Positions 15,933 through 23,124 of a stretch of 35,716 nt of DNA are shown piece after piece; position 1 is the stretch's first letter, and each line of letters begins with the position of its first letter. Under the pieces are notes generated by a model. That model was not told the origin of the DNA and did not search any database. It was given only the letters and a program-made list of their open reading frames with translations. This stretch comes from Intestinibacillus massiliensis. Lineage in GTDB: Bacteria > Bacillota > Clostridia > Oscillospirales > Butyricicoccaceae. The translations under genes were made by a program, and so were the position numbers. The DNA lies in contig NZ_LT707054.1 in NCBI RefSeq assembly GCF_900155735.1, forward strand, positions 96,041 to 131,756, read 5' to 3'.

Positions 15933-16568
15933 TTACTTGACCCGCCTGCCCATGAACCTGCTTTCCATCACCTCTGCGTACACCGTGCCCGCGGTCGCGT
16001 CCGCCAGCGCCCGGTTGAGCGCCGCCGCGCCCCCGGCAGGGATGGTGCAGGTCAGCGTCACATCCGCGCCGAAGTCCGTGTCCTCGGCCGCGCAGTCGAA
16101 ACCGGGCAGCATATGCAGCACGGTTTCGTATAGGTGGTAGGGGCAGGCCACCAGCAGCACGTCGTACAGGCTCATGCGCTGCACGCCCGCCGCCGCGACG
16201 GCGATTTTCGCGCCTTCGGTATAGGCGCGCACCAGCCCGCCCGTGCCGAGCAGGATGCCGCCGAAATAGCGCGTCACCACGCAGCACACATCCACCAGCC
16301 CCTCGTGCCGCAGCACCTCGAGGATGGGCAGCCCGGCGGTGCCCTGCGGCTCGCCGTCATCCGAATACCGCATCATATTGCCCTCGCGCAGGATATATGC
16401 CCAGCAATTGTGCGCCGCGTCCCAATAGGTTTCGCGCATTTCGCGTATTTTGGCGGTCGCTTCCTCCGGCGTTTCCACATGCCACAGACGCCCGGTGAAT
16501 TTAGAGCGTTTTTCCTCAAACCTGTCCTCGCCGTAGGGTTCGGCGGGAATGAAATAGTCCTTTTCCAA
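15933..16568 (-). CDS. yigZ: YigZ/IMPACT family protein
   Basis: A 211-residue protein of the YigZ/IMPACT family (UPF0029). The family signatures are visible: RSKFTGRLWHVETPEEA near the start, AAHNCWAYIL, YSDDGEPQGTAGLPILEVL, and VTRYFGGILLGTGGLVRAYTEG. The bacterial proteins are cytosolic, and their molecular role is poorly defined; the eukaryotic relative IMPACT affects translational control. It starts with TTG, supported by AGGTGA 5-6 nt upstream, and begins 19 nt after hflX, so the two are probably co-transcribed. Confidence 0.92.
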   Translation of the reverse strand: MEKDYFIPAEPYGEDRFEEKRSKFTGRLWHVETPEEATAKIREMRETYWDAAHNCWAYILREGNMMRYSDDGEPQGTAGLPILEVLRHEGLVDVCCVVTRYFGGILLGTGGLVRAYTEGAKIAVAAAGVQRMSLYDVLLVACPYHLYETVLHMLPGFDCAAEDTDFGADVTLTCTIPAGGAAALNRALADATAGTVYAEVMESRFMGRRVK

Positions 16569-16587
16569 GCTGTCACCTGCCGTGCCG

Positions 16588-17859
16588 TCAGCCGTCCGTC
16601 ATATAGGCCTGCATCCGCCCATAGGTTTTATCGTCGACCACCGCCTCGACCATCGTGCCCTCCGCGGCGTATTCCACCGTCAGCACCTGCGCCTCGCGGT
16701 GCAGCGCGTCGAGCAGCGCGCCTTCGCTGTACGGGATGAGCAGGCGTACGCGGTGCTTGCCGCGGCCGAGCGCGGTCTCCACCGCGGAAAGCAGGCGGTC
16801 AAGCCCCTCGCCCGTTTTGGCAGAGATGCGCACGCCCTCGCGCTCGGTAAACTCGAGCACGTCCGGGTCGCACTTGTCGGACTTGTTATATACCATGATG
16901 CAGGGGATTTGCTGCGCGCCAAGCTGCGCGATGACCCGCTCGACCGTGCGCACCTGCTCGCGCCACTGCGGGTCGGACAGGTCGGCGACGTGCAGCAGCA
17001 GGTCGGCGTAGCTCAGCTCCTCCAGCGTCGCCTTGAAGGCCGAAACCAGATGGTGCGGCAGCTTGCGGATAAAGCCGACCGTGTCCGACAGGAGGATTTC
17101 CTGCGTGTCGGAAATGCGCTTTTTGCGCGTCGTCGGGTCGAGCGTGTCGAAAAGGCGGTCGTTCGCCTCGATGCCTGCGCCGGTCAGGGTGTTGAGCAGC
17201 GTCGATTTGCCCGCGTTGGTATACCCCACGATGGCCACGAGCGGCAGCTCGGTCTTTTTGCGTTGGCGGCGCTGCACCGCGCGCACCTGCCGCACCTGTT
17301 CCAGGTCGCGCTTGAGCTTGTCGATCCGGCTGCGGATGTGGCGGCGGTCGCTTTCCAGCTTGGTTTCGCCGGGGCCGCGCGTGCCGATGCCGCCGCCGAG
17401 GCGGCTCATGGACTTGCCCAGCCCGGCCAGCCGCGGCAGGATATACTGGTACTGCGCCAGCTCGACCTGGAACTTGCCCTCGCCCGTGCGGGCGCGCTGG
17501 GCAAAGATATCGAGGATCAGCCCCGAGCGGTCGAGTACCGTGCGCCCGGTGATCTCCTCCAGCGTGCGCATCTGGGAGGGTGAAAGCTCGTTGTCAAATA
17601 CAATGAGATCCGCGCCGTTTGCATCCGCCAGCATGCGGACCTCCTCGGCCTTGCCCTCGCCGATAAAGGTGCGCGCATCGGGCGCGGGGCGGTTTTGCAG
17701 CGCCCGGCCGACGCATGCGCCGCCCGCCGTTTCCAGTAGCGCCTCCAGCTCGTCCATCGTCTCCTCGGTGGAGTCCTCCTCCGCGGTAAAGCTGCGGCAG
17801 GACAGCCCGACAAGCACCGCGCGTTCCTTCTGATATTCCTGTTCTATGTTGTCCGTCAA
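16588..17859 (-). CDS. hflX: GTPase HflX
   Basis: A 423-residue ribosome-associated GTPase that splits or rescues stalled ribosomes. The HflX N-terminal domain contains DARTFIGEGKAEEV and GGIGTRGPGETKLE, followed by a coiled linker and the G domain: G1 GYTNAGKST (212-220), G3 DTVGF (259-263), G4 NKSD (325-328) and the SAK G5 motif. I prefer the TTG at 17859 because GGAGG lies 8 nt before it; an in-frame ATG at 17886 with GGGGG upstream would add nine residues. A conserved palindromic promoter element lies about 100 bp upstream. yigZ follows directly. Confidence 0.93.
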   Translation of the reverse strand: MTDNIEQEYQKERAVLVGLSCRSFTAEEDSTEETMDELEALLETAGGACVGRALQNRPAPDARTFIGEGKAEEVRMLADANGADLIVFDNELSPSQMRTLEEITGRTVLDRSGLILDIFAQRARTGEGKFQVELAQYQYILPRLAGLGKSMSRLGGGIGTRGPGETKLESDRRHIRSRIDKLKRDLEQVRQVRAVQRRQRKKTELPLVAIVGYTNAGKSTLLNTLTGAGIEANDRLFDTLDPTTRKKRISDTQEILLSDTVGFIRKLPHHLVSAFKATLEELSYADLLLHVADLSDPQWREQVRTVERVIAQLGAQQIPCIMVYNKSDKCDPDVLEFTEREGVRISAKTGEGLDRLLSAVETALGRGKHRVRLLIPYSEGALLDALHREAQVLTVEYAAEGTMVEAVVDDKTYGRMQAYMTDG

Positions 17860-17956
17860 TGTACGTACCTCCGGTCTGGGGCGCATCCTGCGTCCCCCTG
17901 TGCGGCGTGGCCTGCGGTAGCGTCGTTTGCTGCGTACCGCGATTCGTGGAATAGCC

Positions 17957-17993
17957 GGTATAATGGCCGCTTTGCGGCTATTATACCACATTC
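17957..17993 (-). repeat. Copy 1 of a 37-bp promoter-palindrome
   Basis: Read on the minus strand this segment differs from the one at 24066-24102 at three of 37 positions. It contains TGG plus TATAAT (17980-17985), then AGCCGC-AAA-GCGGC, then ATTATACC, giving a palindrome centred just downstream of the -10. With TGGATA at 18003-18008 (17-nt spacer) it would be the hflX promoter. Confidence 0.7.
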
Positions 17994-18042
17994 CCGCCGC
18001 TTTATCCAGACGTACTTTCCCGCGCCCCCGCAGGCAAAGGCT

Positions 18043-18071
18043 GCGCCGTGCGGCACTGGGCCGCACGGCGC
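18043..18071 (-). terminator. Hairpin after the anti-sigma gene
   Basis: GCGCCGTGCGGC and GCCGCACGGCGC form a perfect 12-bp stem with a 5-nt loop, 11 nt beyond the stop at 18082. The U-tract after it is weak (AGCCTTTGCC). Confidence 0.55.
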
Positions 18072-18081
18072 GTTAAAAGCT

Positions 18082-18777
18082 TTATTCCACATTTTCCGCA
18101 ATTTTCAGGGTTTCCGCCTTGTCAAACGGGCCGCTGATTTTGAAAACCGATTCGCCGTCCGACCAGATGACCGCATAGCCGTCGTTTGTCTTGAAGAGCG
18201 CCGCGTCGTAGCCGCGCACCTTGACCTGCTCCGCCGGCTCGTCCGAGTTCTGGTACATGACCGTCGAGGTCGTCTGGCTCTGCTCATAGATCATTTCGTC
18301 GTCGCCGTTGGCGTAGAGCGCCAGCAGGTGCATGTCGCTGCCCGCGGTGTCGGTGAGGCGGTAGCCCTCCGGCAGGTACATCGGCAGCTTGAAGTCGCCT
18401 TCTATCGCACCGCCGCCCGTCTTGCCGGGCGTCTGGAACTGTATCCGCGTGCCGCCGCTTTCCGAGCTGTCCAGCACGATGTTGAGCAGCCGGACGCGCC
18501 ACGCGTCCACGCTCATCATGGTGACCCCCGCAACCGTGACGACCAGCGCCGCCGCCACAACGCCGCGCCCCATATACCGGAAGCATTTGCGCCGCTGTGC
18601 CGACCGCCGTATTCTGCGCAGGAGGGCGTCCATCCGCCCTTCGAGCGCCGGGGAGGGCACGGCGTCGCCCACCGGATGCGCCGCGTCGCAGAACTGGTCG
18701 TAAAGCGCGCCGAGCTCTTCCTCCGCCGCGCACGAGAGCAGCTCGCCCAGGATATTGTCCGCCTGTTCCGTATTCAC
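18082..18777 (-). CDS. Membrane anti-sigma-like protein with DUF4367-type domain
   Basis: A 231-residue protein starting with GTG; the start overlaps the sigma-factor stop by 4 nt (GTGA), with AAGGGGG 9 nt upstream. Residues 1-65 are a helical cytoplasmic part expected to bind the sigma factor. Residues about 70-90 are one membrane span, and residues about 110-231 are an extracytoplasmic domain with the LPEGY motif, typical of DUF4367 proteins. I see no HxxxCxxC zinc motif, so it is not a ZAS-type anti-sigma. Its role as a signal-responsive inhibitor of the upstream sigma factor is inferred from the coupling. Confidence 0.78.
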   Translation of the reverse strand: MNTEQADNILGELLSCAAEEELGALYDQFCDAAHPVGDAVPSPALEGRMDALLRRIRRSAQRRKCFRYMGRGVVAAALVVTVAGVTMMSVDAWRVRLLNIVLDSSESGGTRIQFQTPGKTGGGAIEGDFKLPMYLPEGYRLTDTAGSDMHLLALYANGDDEMIYEQSQTTSTVMYQNSDEPAEQVKVRGYDAALFKTNDGYAVIWSDGESVFKISGPFDKAETLKIAENVE

Positions 18778-19325
18778 AACGCGTCGCCCCCTTTCCCTGC
18801 CAGCCACTCCTTCACCTTCTGTTTGGCGCGGTGCAGCCGCTGGTTCACCAGGTTTTCCTCGATCCCGAGCACCTTTGCAATTTCCACGCCCGATAGCCCC
18901 GCGCCATATTTGAGCAGCAGCGGTTCCGCATATTTGGGATCCAAAAACCGCAGCGCCTGCCGCAGCTCCTCCATGGACTCCTTACGCAGCAGCAGGTCGA
19001 GCAAATCCTCCTGCTGCATGTCCGGGTTCTCCCCATGCGCTTCGTGATCCAGCGTCTGCGCGCCGATCGTGCGCATCTTGCTTTCATAGAGGTCCGCCAC
19101 CGCCTGCCGGCACATTAAAACCAGCAGGCCGCCCGTCCTCCGTTCATTATCTTCATCTATCCGGTCTGCCAGCCCAATGACCTTTTCGAAGGTTTGCTGC
19201 ACCGCGTCTTCCGCCAGCTGGCGGTCGTCCGTCGCGGCCATCGCGGCCCGCAGCATGGCACCGGCATATTTCCGATAGAGGCGCTCCACCTTGTCCGCGC
19301 CGCCTGCCGATCCATCCGCCTTCAT
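18774..19325 (-). CDS. ECF-type RNA polymerase sigma factor
   Basis: A 183-residue sigma-70 family protein with region 2 (YRKYAGAMLRAA, LAEDAVQQTFEKVI) and region 4 (LRFLDPKYAEPLLLKYGAGLSGVEIAKVLGIEENLVNQRLHRAKQ) only, as in extracytoplasmic-function sigma factors. The ATG at 19325 has AAAGGTGG 8 nt upstream; an upstream TTG frame runs through the promoter and is rejected. It is co-transcribed with the overlapping anti-sigma-like gene. Its target promoters are not known; its own promoter looks like a housekeeping one. Confidence 0.88.
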   Translation of the reverse strand: MKADGSAGGADKVERLYRKYAGAMLRAAMAATDDRQLAEDAVQQTFEKVIGLADRIDEDNERRTGGLLVLMCRQAVADLYESKMRTIGAQTLDHEAHGENPDMQQEDLLDLLLRKESMEELRQALRFLDPKYAEPLLLKYGAGLSGVEIAKVLGIEENLVNQRLHRAKQKVKEWLAGKGGDAL

Positions 19326-19361
19326 CCCAAAATCCACCTTTACATAAATTGCCTTGCCTTT

Positions 19362-19390
19362 ATTATACAAATCTTTCCGTAGGTTTGCAA
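19362..19390 (-). promoter_or_regulatory. Promoter of the ECF sigma/anti-sigma operon
   Basis: On the minus strand TTGCAA (19385-19390) and TATAAT (19362-19367) have a 17-nt spacer. Confidence 0.65.
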
Positions 19391-19509
19391 TTTATTTTCT
19401 TGGCGGCAGGCCAGTGTCTTGGCTGTATCTGTAATTATATGAGTTTTCTTCCAGTCCAGGGGGAAAGGGGGCGCCGACCCGGCAGCCTCCTTCGGTGGCC
19501 AAATCGGCG

Positions 19510-19761
19510 TTATCCCACGCAGTAGCTCGCTTCATATGCCGTCTGCATATGGAGCAGTTTGCCGCACGGATTGGCCAGATAGGCGAACCCGTTCTCCACG
19601 ACATCGTAAATATGCAAGGGGGAAACCTCGTAATAGTTGAGCAGATACGTAAAAAACGCCGCCCAGAGCTTGCTTTCCGTTACATCGTGCACTGCAATGC
19701 CCTCGCCCTCAATGCCGTACTGTGTAACCCCGCCGCTCTCGCGGCTGACAATCCGATACAT
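19510..19761 (-). CDS. Small protein, DUF6514-like
   Basis: An 83-residue cytosolic protein (MYRIVSRES...YGIEGEG...HDVTES...SPLHIYDVVEN). The pattern YGI, an aspartate-serine block, then a helix and SPLHIYDVVE resembles the small clostridial DUF6514 proteins, whose function is unknown. I use the second ATG (19761), since AGGAGG is 7 nt before it and only 1 nt before the first ATG. It has its own promoter with an inverted repeat around the -10. Confidence 0.65.
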   Translation of the reverse strand: MYRIVSRESGGVTQYGIEGEGIAVHDVTESKLWAAFFTYLLNYYEVSPLHIYDVVENGFAYLANPCGKLLHMQTAYEASYCVG

Positions 19762-19767
19762 GGCCAT

Positions 19768-20042
19768 ACCTCCTGTTTTTAGAAGAAAACTCCATTCCCT
19801 TTAGGGCGTCCCATCCAGCCCTATATTATATATACGGCTGGAACCATGCAAAACTTACAGCGTCCGACAAAAAAATTTAAACTGCTAAAGCGATAGCACA
19901 GAAACGCCGCCCGCCCCGTCCCCACGCCGGACGCGGGCAGCGCGATATCCGCAAGCCAGCCCTTCACCGCCCCGCGGGATGGGAAATAGCCGCTGGCGTA
20001 CATACGGAACCCTTCCACACCAGCAGATGGTCTGCGCGCAGC
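19768..20042. other. Intergenic region upstream of the DUF6514-like gene
   Basis: The minus strand has TTGCAT (19846-19851) and TAATAT (19823-19828) 17 nt apart, or TATAAT at 19825-19830 with a 15-nt spacer. A 7-bp inverted repeat, TCCAGCC (19814-19820) and GGCTGGA (19836-19842), brackets the -10 and may be an operator. A 65-codon minus-strand frame at 19821-20018 has no ribosome-binding site or coherent composition. Nothing else is seen. Confidence 0.45.
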
Positions 20043-20076
20043 AAAAAACCCCGCCGTCCCAACCGGGACAACGGGG
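20043..20076 (-). terminator. Terminator of rpmE
   Basis: CCCCG and GTCCC pair with GGGAC and CGGGG around a 4-nt loop, with six T following on the minus strand (20043-20048). Confidence 0.8.
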
Positions 20077-20090
20077 CCTCTTCTCTGTGA

Positions 20091-20294
20091 TTACTTGTCG
20101 AGATTGAATCTCTTCTTAAAGCGGTCAACACGTCCGCCTGTATCTACCAGCTTCTGCTTACCGGTAAAGAACGGGTGACACTTGGAGCAAATTTCGACAG
20201 AGATGTTCTCCTTGGTGGAGCCGGTTTCAATCACATTGCCACAAGCGCAACGAATCGTCGTCTGCTTGTAGTTGGGATGGATACCTTCCTTCAT
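20091..20294 (-). CDS. rpmE: 50S ribosomal protein L31
   Basis: A 67-residue ribosomal protein of the large subunit that contributes to the intersubunit bridge. It begins MKEGIHPNY, the usual L31 start, and carries the zinc-binding cysteines Cys16, Cys18, Cys36 and Cys39 (CACG and CSKCHPF), so it is the zinc-containing C+ form. AGAGGTGA lies 7 nt before the ATG. It is monocistronic, with its own promoter and terminator. Confidence 0.98.
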   Translation of the reverse strand: MKEGIHPNYKQTTIRCACGNVIETGSTKENISVEICSKCHPFFTGKQKLVDTGGRVDRFKKRFNLDK

Positions 20295-20338
20295 GCTTGT
20301 TTCACCTCTTTCCGCATAAGCCTTACAGTCGTACGATT

Positions 20339-20367
20339 ATGATATCACAGCCCCCGGCAAAATGCAA
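20339..20367 (-). promoter_or_regulatory. Promoter of rpmE
   Basis: On the minus strand TTGCAT (20362-20367) and TATCAT (20339-20344) have a 17-nt spacer and a TGA extended -10. Confidence 0.6.
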
Positions 20368-20406
20368 GAACTTTTTTATCCTGGCATGCATAAAAACGCC
20401 GCAATT

Positions 20407-20832
20407 TTACAGCAGCCCAAAGCCGGGGCTTTCCATCACGGCTTCCATCCCGCATAGGCAGAACGGATGCCCGGCGGGGTCAAACATCACCCTCCAGGTA
20501 TCGGAAAACTGCTGCTCCGCGACGGTCGCCCCGCAGCGCAGCGCGTATTGCACGGCTTTTTCCAAATCATTCACGGCGAAATCCAAATGCGCCATTTGCT
20601 GCTGCGCGCCCGGTTCTTCCGGCCACACGGGCGGCTGGTACGCCGGGTTGCACTGGAACGTGATGCCCGGATACGCGCCCTGCGCCGTACCGGGCGCGCC
20701 AATGCAGGCCCAGTCTTCATCGTGGAACGCAATTTCCCAATTGAGCAAGCCCGCATAGAATTTTGCCAGCCCATACGGGTCCTTGCAGTCCACCGTAAAC
20801 GAATACATCTTGATTTTCAGCCCGTCACCCAT
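20407..20832 (-). CDS. VOC-superfamily (glyoxalase/bleomycin-resistance-like) protein
   Basis: A 141-residue vicinal-oxygen-chelate protein made of two beta-alpha-beta-beta-beta modules: FTVDCKDPYGLAKFYAGLLNWEI in the first, and AHLDFAVNDLEKAVQYALRCGA then VMFDPAGHPFCLC in the second. His84-type (AHLDFAV) and GHPFCLC positions fit the usual metal or ligand site. Substrate is unknown: such proteins include glyoxalases, epimerases and drug-binding proteins. AAAGGG lies about 8 nt before the ATG. It lies downstream of luxS in the same direction with a 76-nt gap, so co-transcription is possible. Confidence 0.85.
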   Translation of the reverse strand: MGDGLKIKMYSFTVDCKDPYGLAKFYAGLLNWEIAFHDEDWACIGAPGTAQGAYPGITFQCNPAYQPPVWPEEPGAQQQMAHLDFAVNDLEKAVQYALRCGATVAEQQFSDTWRVMFDPAGHPFCLCGMEAVMESPGFGLL

Positions 20833-20908
20833 TGCAAAAACCCTTTCAGCCCGTTGGGGCGCGCTTCCCTTTCGGCACGGCGCCGCGTGCCTGGGGAACC
20901 GTTATTTT

Positions 20909-21100
20909 TTACGCCTCGTCCGTCCCATCCGCGCAGCCGCCTTCATAATAACTGCCGTTGTAGCTGTCGACGACCTTTTTGCTGAGCGGCGACAGCAGCA
21001 TGCCGGCCGCCAGGCCGGAAAGCGCCGCAATGGCCAGGATCAGCGCGCGCTCCGTCGCCGGCCGCTCGTCGCCCACCAGGCTTTTCATCCATTTACACAT
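20909..21100 (-). CDS. Small single-span membrane protein behind luxS
   Basis: A 63-residue protein starting MCKWMKSLVG, with one hydrophobic span (ALILAIAALSGLAAGMLLSP) and a short soluble tail ending in acidic residues. The glycine-alanine span followed by LSPLSKK resembles YtxH-type small membrane proteins, but I am not sure of the family. Its start is 13 nt after the luxS stop, and its GAGGAGG Shine-Dalgarno overlaps that stop, so the two genes are translated from one message. Confidence 0.65.
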   Translation of the reverse strand: MCKWMKSLVGDERPATERALILAIAALSGLAAGMLLSPLSKKVVDSYNGSYYEGGCADGTDEA

Positions 21101-21113
21101 TTGCAATACCTCC

Positions 21114-21572
21114 TCATTCCGGATAAGATAGCTGTCCCGCCGTCCAGCCCGCGAGCACGGGGAGCATGCTGCACGCCATCTTGCGCGCGCCCTCAAGGTC
21201 GTGCTCCAGGTAGTTGCCGCACTCCGGGCGGCTTACGCCCGGCACCGCGCCTTCAAACGAGGCGACAAACGCCATCGTATCCTGTACCAGCTTGATCGCG
21301 TCCTGCGCCGCCATGTCCCGCACCAGGAAATAAAAGCCCGTGCGGCAGCCCATCGGGCCGCAGTAAATGACCTGCCCGCCCAGCGGCGAATTGCGCGTAA
21401 ACGTGGCGAACAGGTGCTCAAAGGTGTGCATAGCCGCGTTTTCCAGGTATACGCCGCCGTTCGGCTTGACCATGCGGATGTCATAGGTCGTAATATCCCC
21501 GTCCACGCGGGAAACATACATGCCCGGCGTCAGGGTATCGTGGTTTACTTCAAAACTGGCAATCCGTTTCAT
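21114..21572 (-). CDS. luxS: S-ribosylhomocysteine lyase LuxS
   Basis: A 152-residue enzyme that cleaves S-ribosylhomocysteine to homocysteine and DPD, the precursor of autoinducer-2. The zinc ligands His49 and His53 are in HTFEHLFAT, and the third, Cys118, is in PECGNY; the catalytic Cys76 is in GPMGCRTGFY. GAGGA lies about 6 nt before the ATG. It is divergent from mtnN, which supplies its substrate, so the two complete the two-step SAH detoxification route. The minus-strand TATAAT at 21607-21612 with a TGA extended -10 is its likely promoter. Confidence 0.97.
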   Translation of the reverse strand: MKRIASFEVNHDTLTPGMYVSRVDGDITTYDIRMVKPNGGVYLENAAMHTFEHLFATFTRNSPLGGQVIYCGPMGCRTGFYFLVRDMAAQDAIKLVQDTMAFVASFEGAVPGVSRPECGNYLEHDLEGARKMACSMLPVLAGWTAGQLSYPE

Positions 21573-21606
21573 GTGATCCTCACTCCGTAATTATCTGTGT
21601 CCTTTG

Positions 21607-21689
21607 ATTATATCACAATCCGCAAAAAACAAAAGCGGTATTTGAATTTTTGCCCCGCCTTGACGGAAAAGCGCCGCATCCTGTATAAT
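21607..21689. promoter_or_regulatory. Divergent promoters of luxS and mtnN
   Basis: For mtnN, TTGACG (21660-21665) and TATAAT (21684-21689) are 18 nt apart on the plus strand. For luxS, TATAAT (21607-21612) on the minus strand has a TGA extended -10 and no clear -35. Confidence 0.6.
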
Positions 21690-21731
21690 GGATCCCAAGC
21701 ATACTATTTGTTATAAAAGGAGAGTTTAAAT

Positions 21732-22412
21732 ATGGTTTGGGGAATTTTAGGCGCGCTCGACGAGGAGGTCGCGCTGATCCGGGAAAAAATGGACGTACGC
21801 GAAAAGGCGGAGCTGCTCGGCACCTGCTTCTATCAGGGCACGGTTTCCGGCAAGGAGGTCGTCCTTGCGTGCTGCGGCATCGGCAAGGTGAACGCGGCGG
21901 TCTGCACGGCGACCCTGATCCAGCGTTTCGGCGCGGGCTGCGTCATCAACGTCGGCATTGCCGGCGCGATGCGGCACGGCCTGCACGTGATGGACGTGAT
22001 CGCCGCGCGCGAGGTGGGCTTCCACGACCAGGACGCGGTTATGCTGCATTACTATCCGGAAAAGGAGTTTTTCCAAACGGACGGCGGCCTGCTCGACCTG
22101 TGCACCCGCGCCTGCGCGCAGCTCCCCGGCATGAAGGGGACGTTTTCCCCCGGCCGCATCGTTTCCGGCGACGTGTTTGTGAGCGATAAGGCCACAAAGG
22201 ACGCCATTAACGCCCGCTATGCGCCGGATTGTGTCGAGATGGAGGGCGCGGCGGTCGGCCATGCCAGCTATATGCACGACGCGCCCTTCCTGGTCATCCG
22301 CACCATGTCGGACACTGCGGACGACGGCGCGCAGGAAAGCTACGACAACTTTATCCACGACGCGGCGGCGCAGAGCGCGCACATCATCCTTAAGATGTTG
22401 GAAATCGGCTGA
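21732..22412 (+). CDS. mtnN: 5'-methylthioadenosine/S-adenosylhomocysteine nucleosidase
   Basis: A 226-residue MTA/SAH nucleosidase (Pfs). It starts WGILGALDEEV with the catalytic-base glutamate, has the INVGIAGAM glycine turn, VEMEGAAVGHAS for ribose binding, and the catalytic aspartate in IRTMSDTAD. It cleaves adenine from SAH and MTA; the SAH product is the substrate of LuxS, whose gene lies divergently beside it. AAAGGAG lies 9 nt before the ATG. bioY follows on the same strand with its own promoter. Confidence 0.96.
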   Translation: MVWGILGALDEEVALIREKMDVREKAELLGTCFYQGTVSGKEVVLACCGIGKVNAAVCTATLIQRFGAGCVINVGIAGAMRHGLHVMDVIAAREVGFHDQDAVMLHYYPEKEFFQTDGGLLDLCTRACAQLPGMKGTFSPGRIVSGDVFVSDKATKDAINARYAPDCVEMEGAAVGHASYMHDAPFLVIRTMSDTADDGAQESYDNFIHDAAAQSAHIILKMLEIG

Positions 22413-22423
22413 CCCCGGCAGGA

Positions 22424-22469
22424 AACCGCACCGTTAACTTTTCCCTTGACAATAGTTTACGGTGCGGTT
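22424..22469. repeat. 15-bp inverted repeat over the bioY -35 region
   Basis: The 15-nt arms at 22424-22438 and 22455-22469 pair at 14 of 15 positions around a 16-nt loop that contains the bioY -35. It may be the mtnN terminator hairpin (ATACTTTT follows) or an operator. Confidence 0.5.
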
Positions 22470-22516
22470 ATACTTTTACCAGTGTGGTAAACCATATGTT
22501 TTATTTAAGTTTACAA
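22446..22516 (+). promoter_or_regulatory. bioY promoter with BirA-type operator
   Basis: TTGACA (22446-22451) and TATACT (22469-22474) have a 17-nt spacer. Just downstream, TGGTAAACC (22485-22493), 14 nt, then AGTTTACAA (22508-22516) matches the biotin-repressor pattern TTGTAAACC-N14-GGTTTACAA with one mismatch per half. Bound BirA would block initiation or early elongation. Confidence 0.75.
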
Positions 22517-22529
22517 AAGGAGAATGAAC

Positions 22530-23084
22530 ATGAAAACCCCTGTCAAAACCATGGTGTCGGCTGCGCTGCTCGCCGCGCTGACCGCCGTTTGCTCACAAAT
22601 CGCCATCCCCCTGCCGTGGGGCGTCCCGCTGAACCTGGGCACGCTGTCGGTCTTCCTCGCCGGCGCGCTGCTCGGCGCAAAGTGGGGCTTTATCAGCCAG
22701 CTTGTGTACGTGCTGCTCGGCGCGGTCGGCGTGCCGGTCTTTGCCGGGTTCCGGGGCGGGCTGGACGCGCTCGCCGGGCCGACCGGCGGTTACCTGCTGG
22801 GCTACCTGCTGGCTGCGCTGCTTATCGGCCTGCTGGTGCAGTACCGGCCGCAGAAAAAATGGATGCTGCCGCTTTCCATGGCCTGCGGGCTTGCCGTGTG
22901 CTACGCCTTCGGCACCGCCTGGTTTATGATCCTGACCGGCACGGGGCTGCTGGCCGCGCTCGCGCAGTGCGTGCTGCTCTTCCTGCCGGGCGACGCGGCA
23001 AAAATCGCCGTCGCCAGCCTGGTCGTCGCCCGCGTGGGCGCGCTGCGGCTGCGGCAGCCCACCCAGGACGTCCCCGCAGCCTAA
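22530..23084 (+). CDS. bioY: Biotin transporter BioY
   Basis: A 184-residue integral membrane protein, the biotin-binding S component of an ECF-type vitamin transporter. It has about six hydrophobic segments and the family motifs: QIAIPLPWGVPLNLGTLSVFLAG near the start, then GAVGVPVFAGFRGGLDALAGPTGGYLLGY, which lines the biotin site. No EcfA/EcfT genes are adjacent, so it must use shared modules encoded elsewhere. I use the ATG at 22530, 7 nt after AAAAGGAG; an ATG two codons earlier is too close. The BirA-like operator in front supports biotin repression. Confidence 0.95.
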   Translation: MKTPVKTMVSAALLAALTAVCSQIAIPLPWGVPLNLGTLSVFLAGALLGAKWGFISQLVYVLLGAVGVPVFAGFRGGLDALAGPTGGYLLGYLLAALLIGLLVQYRPQKKWMLPLSMACGLAVCYAFGTAWFMILTGTGLLAALAQCVLLFLPGDAAKIAVASLVVARVGALRLRQPTQDVPAA

Positions 23085-23123
23085 AAAGAATCCCCGCAGG
23101 ACCCAGGTCCCGCGGGGATTTTT
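23085..23123. terminator. Bidirectional terminator between bioY and the hydratase gene
   Basis: AATCCCCGC and GCGGGGATT, with inner GGACC/GGTCC, form a hairpin with A5 on the left and T5 on the right. Confidence 0.8.
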
Positions 23124-23124
23124 G

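Noticed and set aside
19821-20018. A 65-codon minus-strand frame between rpmE and the DUF6514-like gene.
   Set aside because: It has no Shine-Dalgarno, overlaps a promoter and shows no coherent domain or membrane composition.
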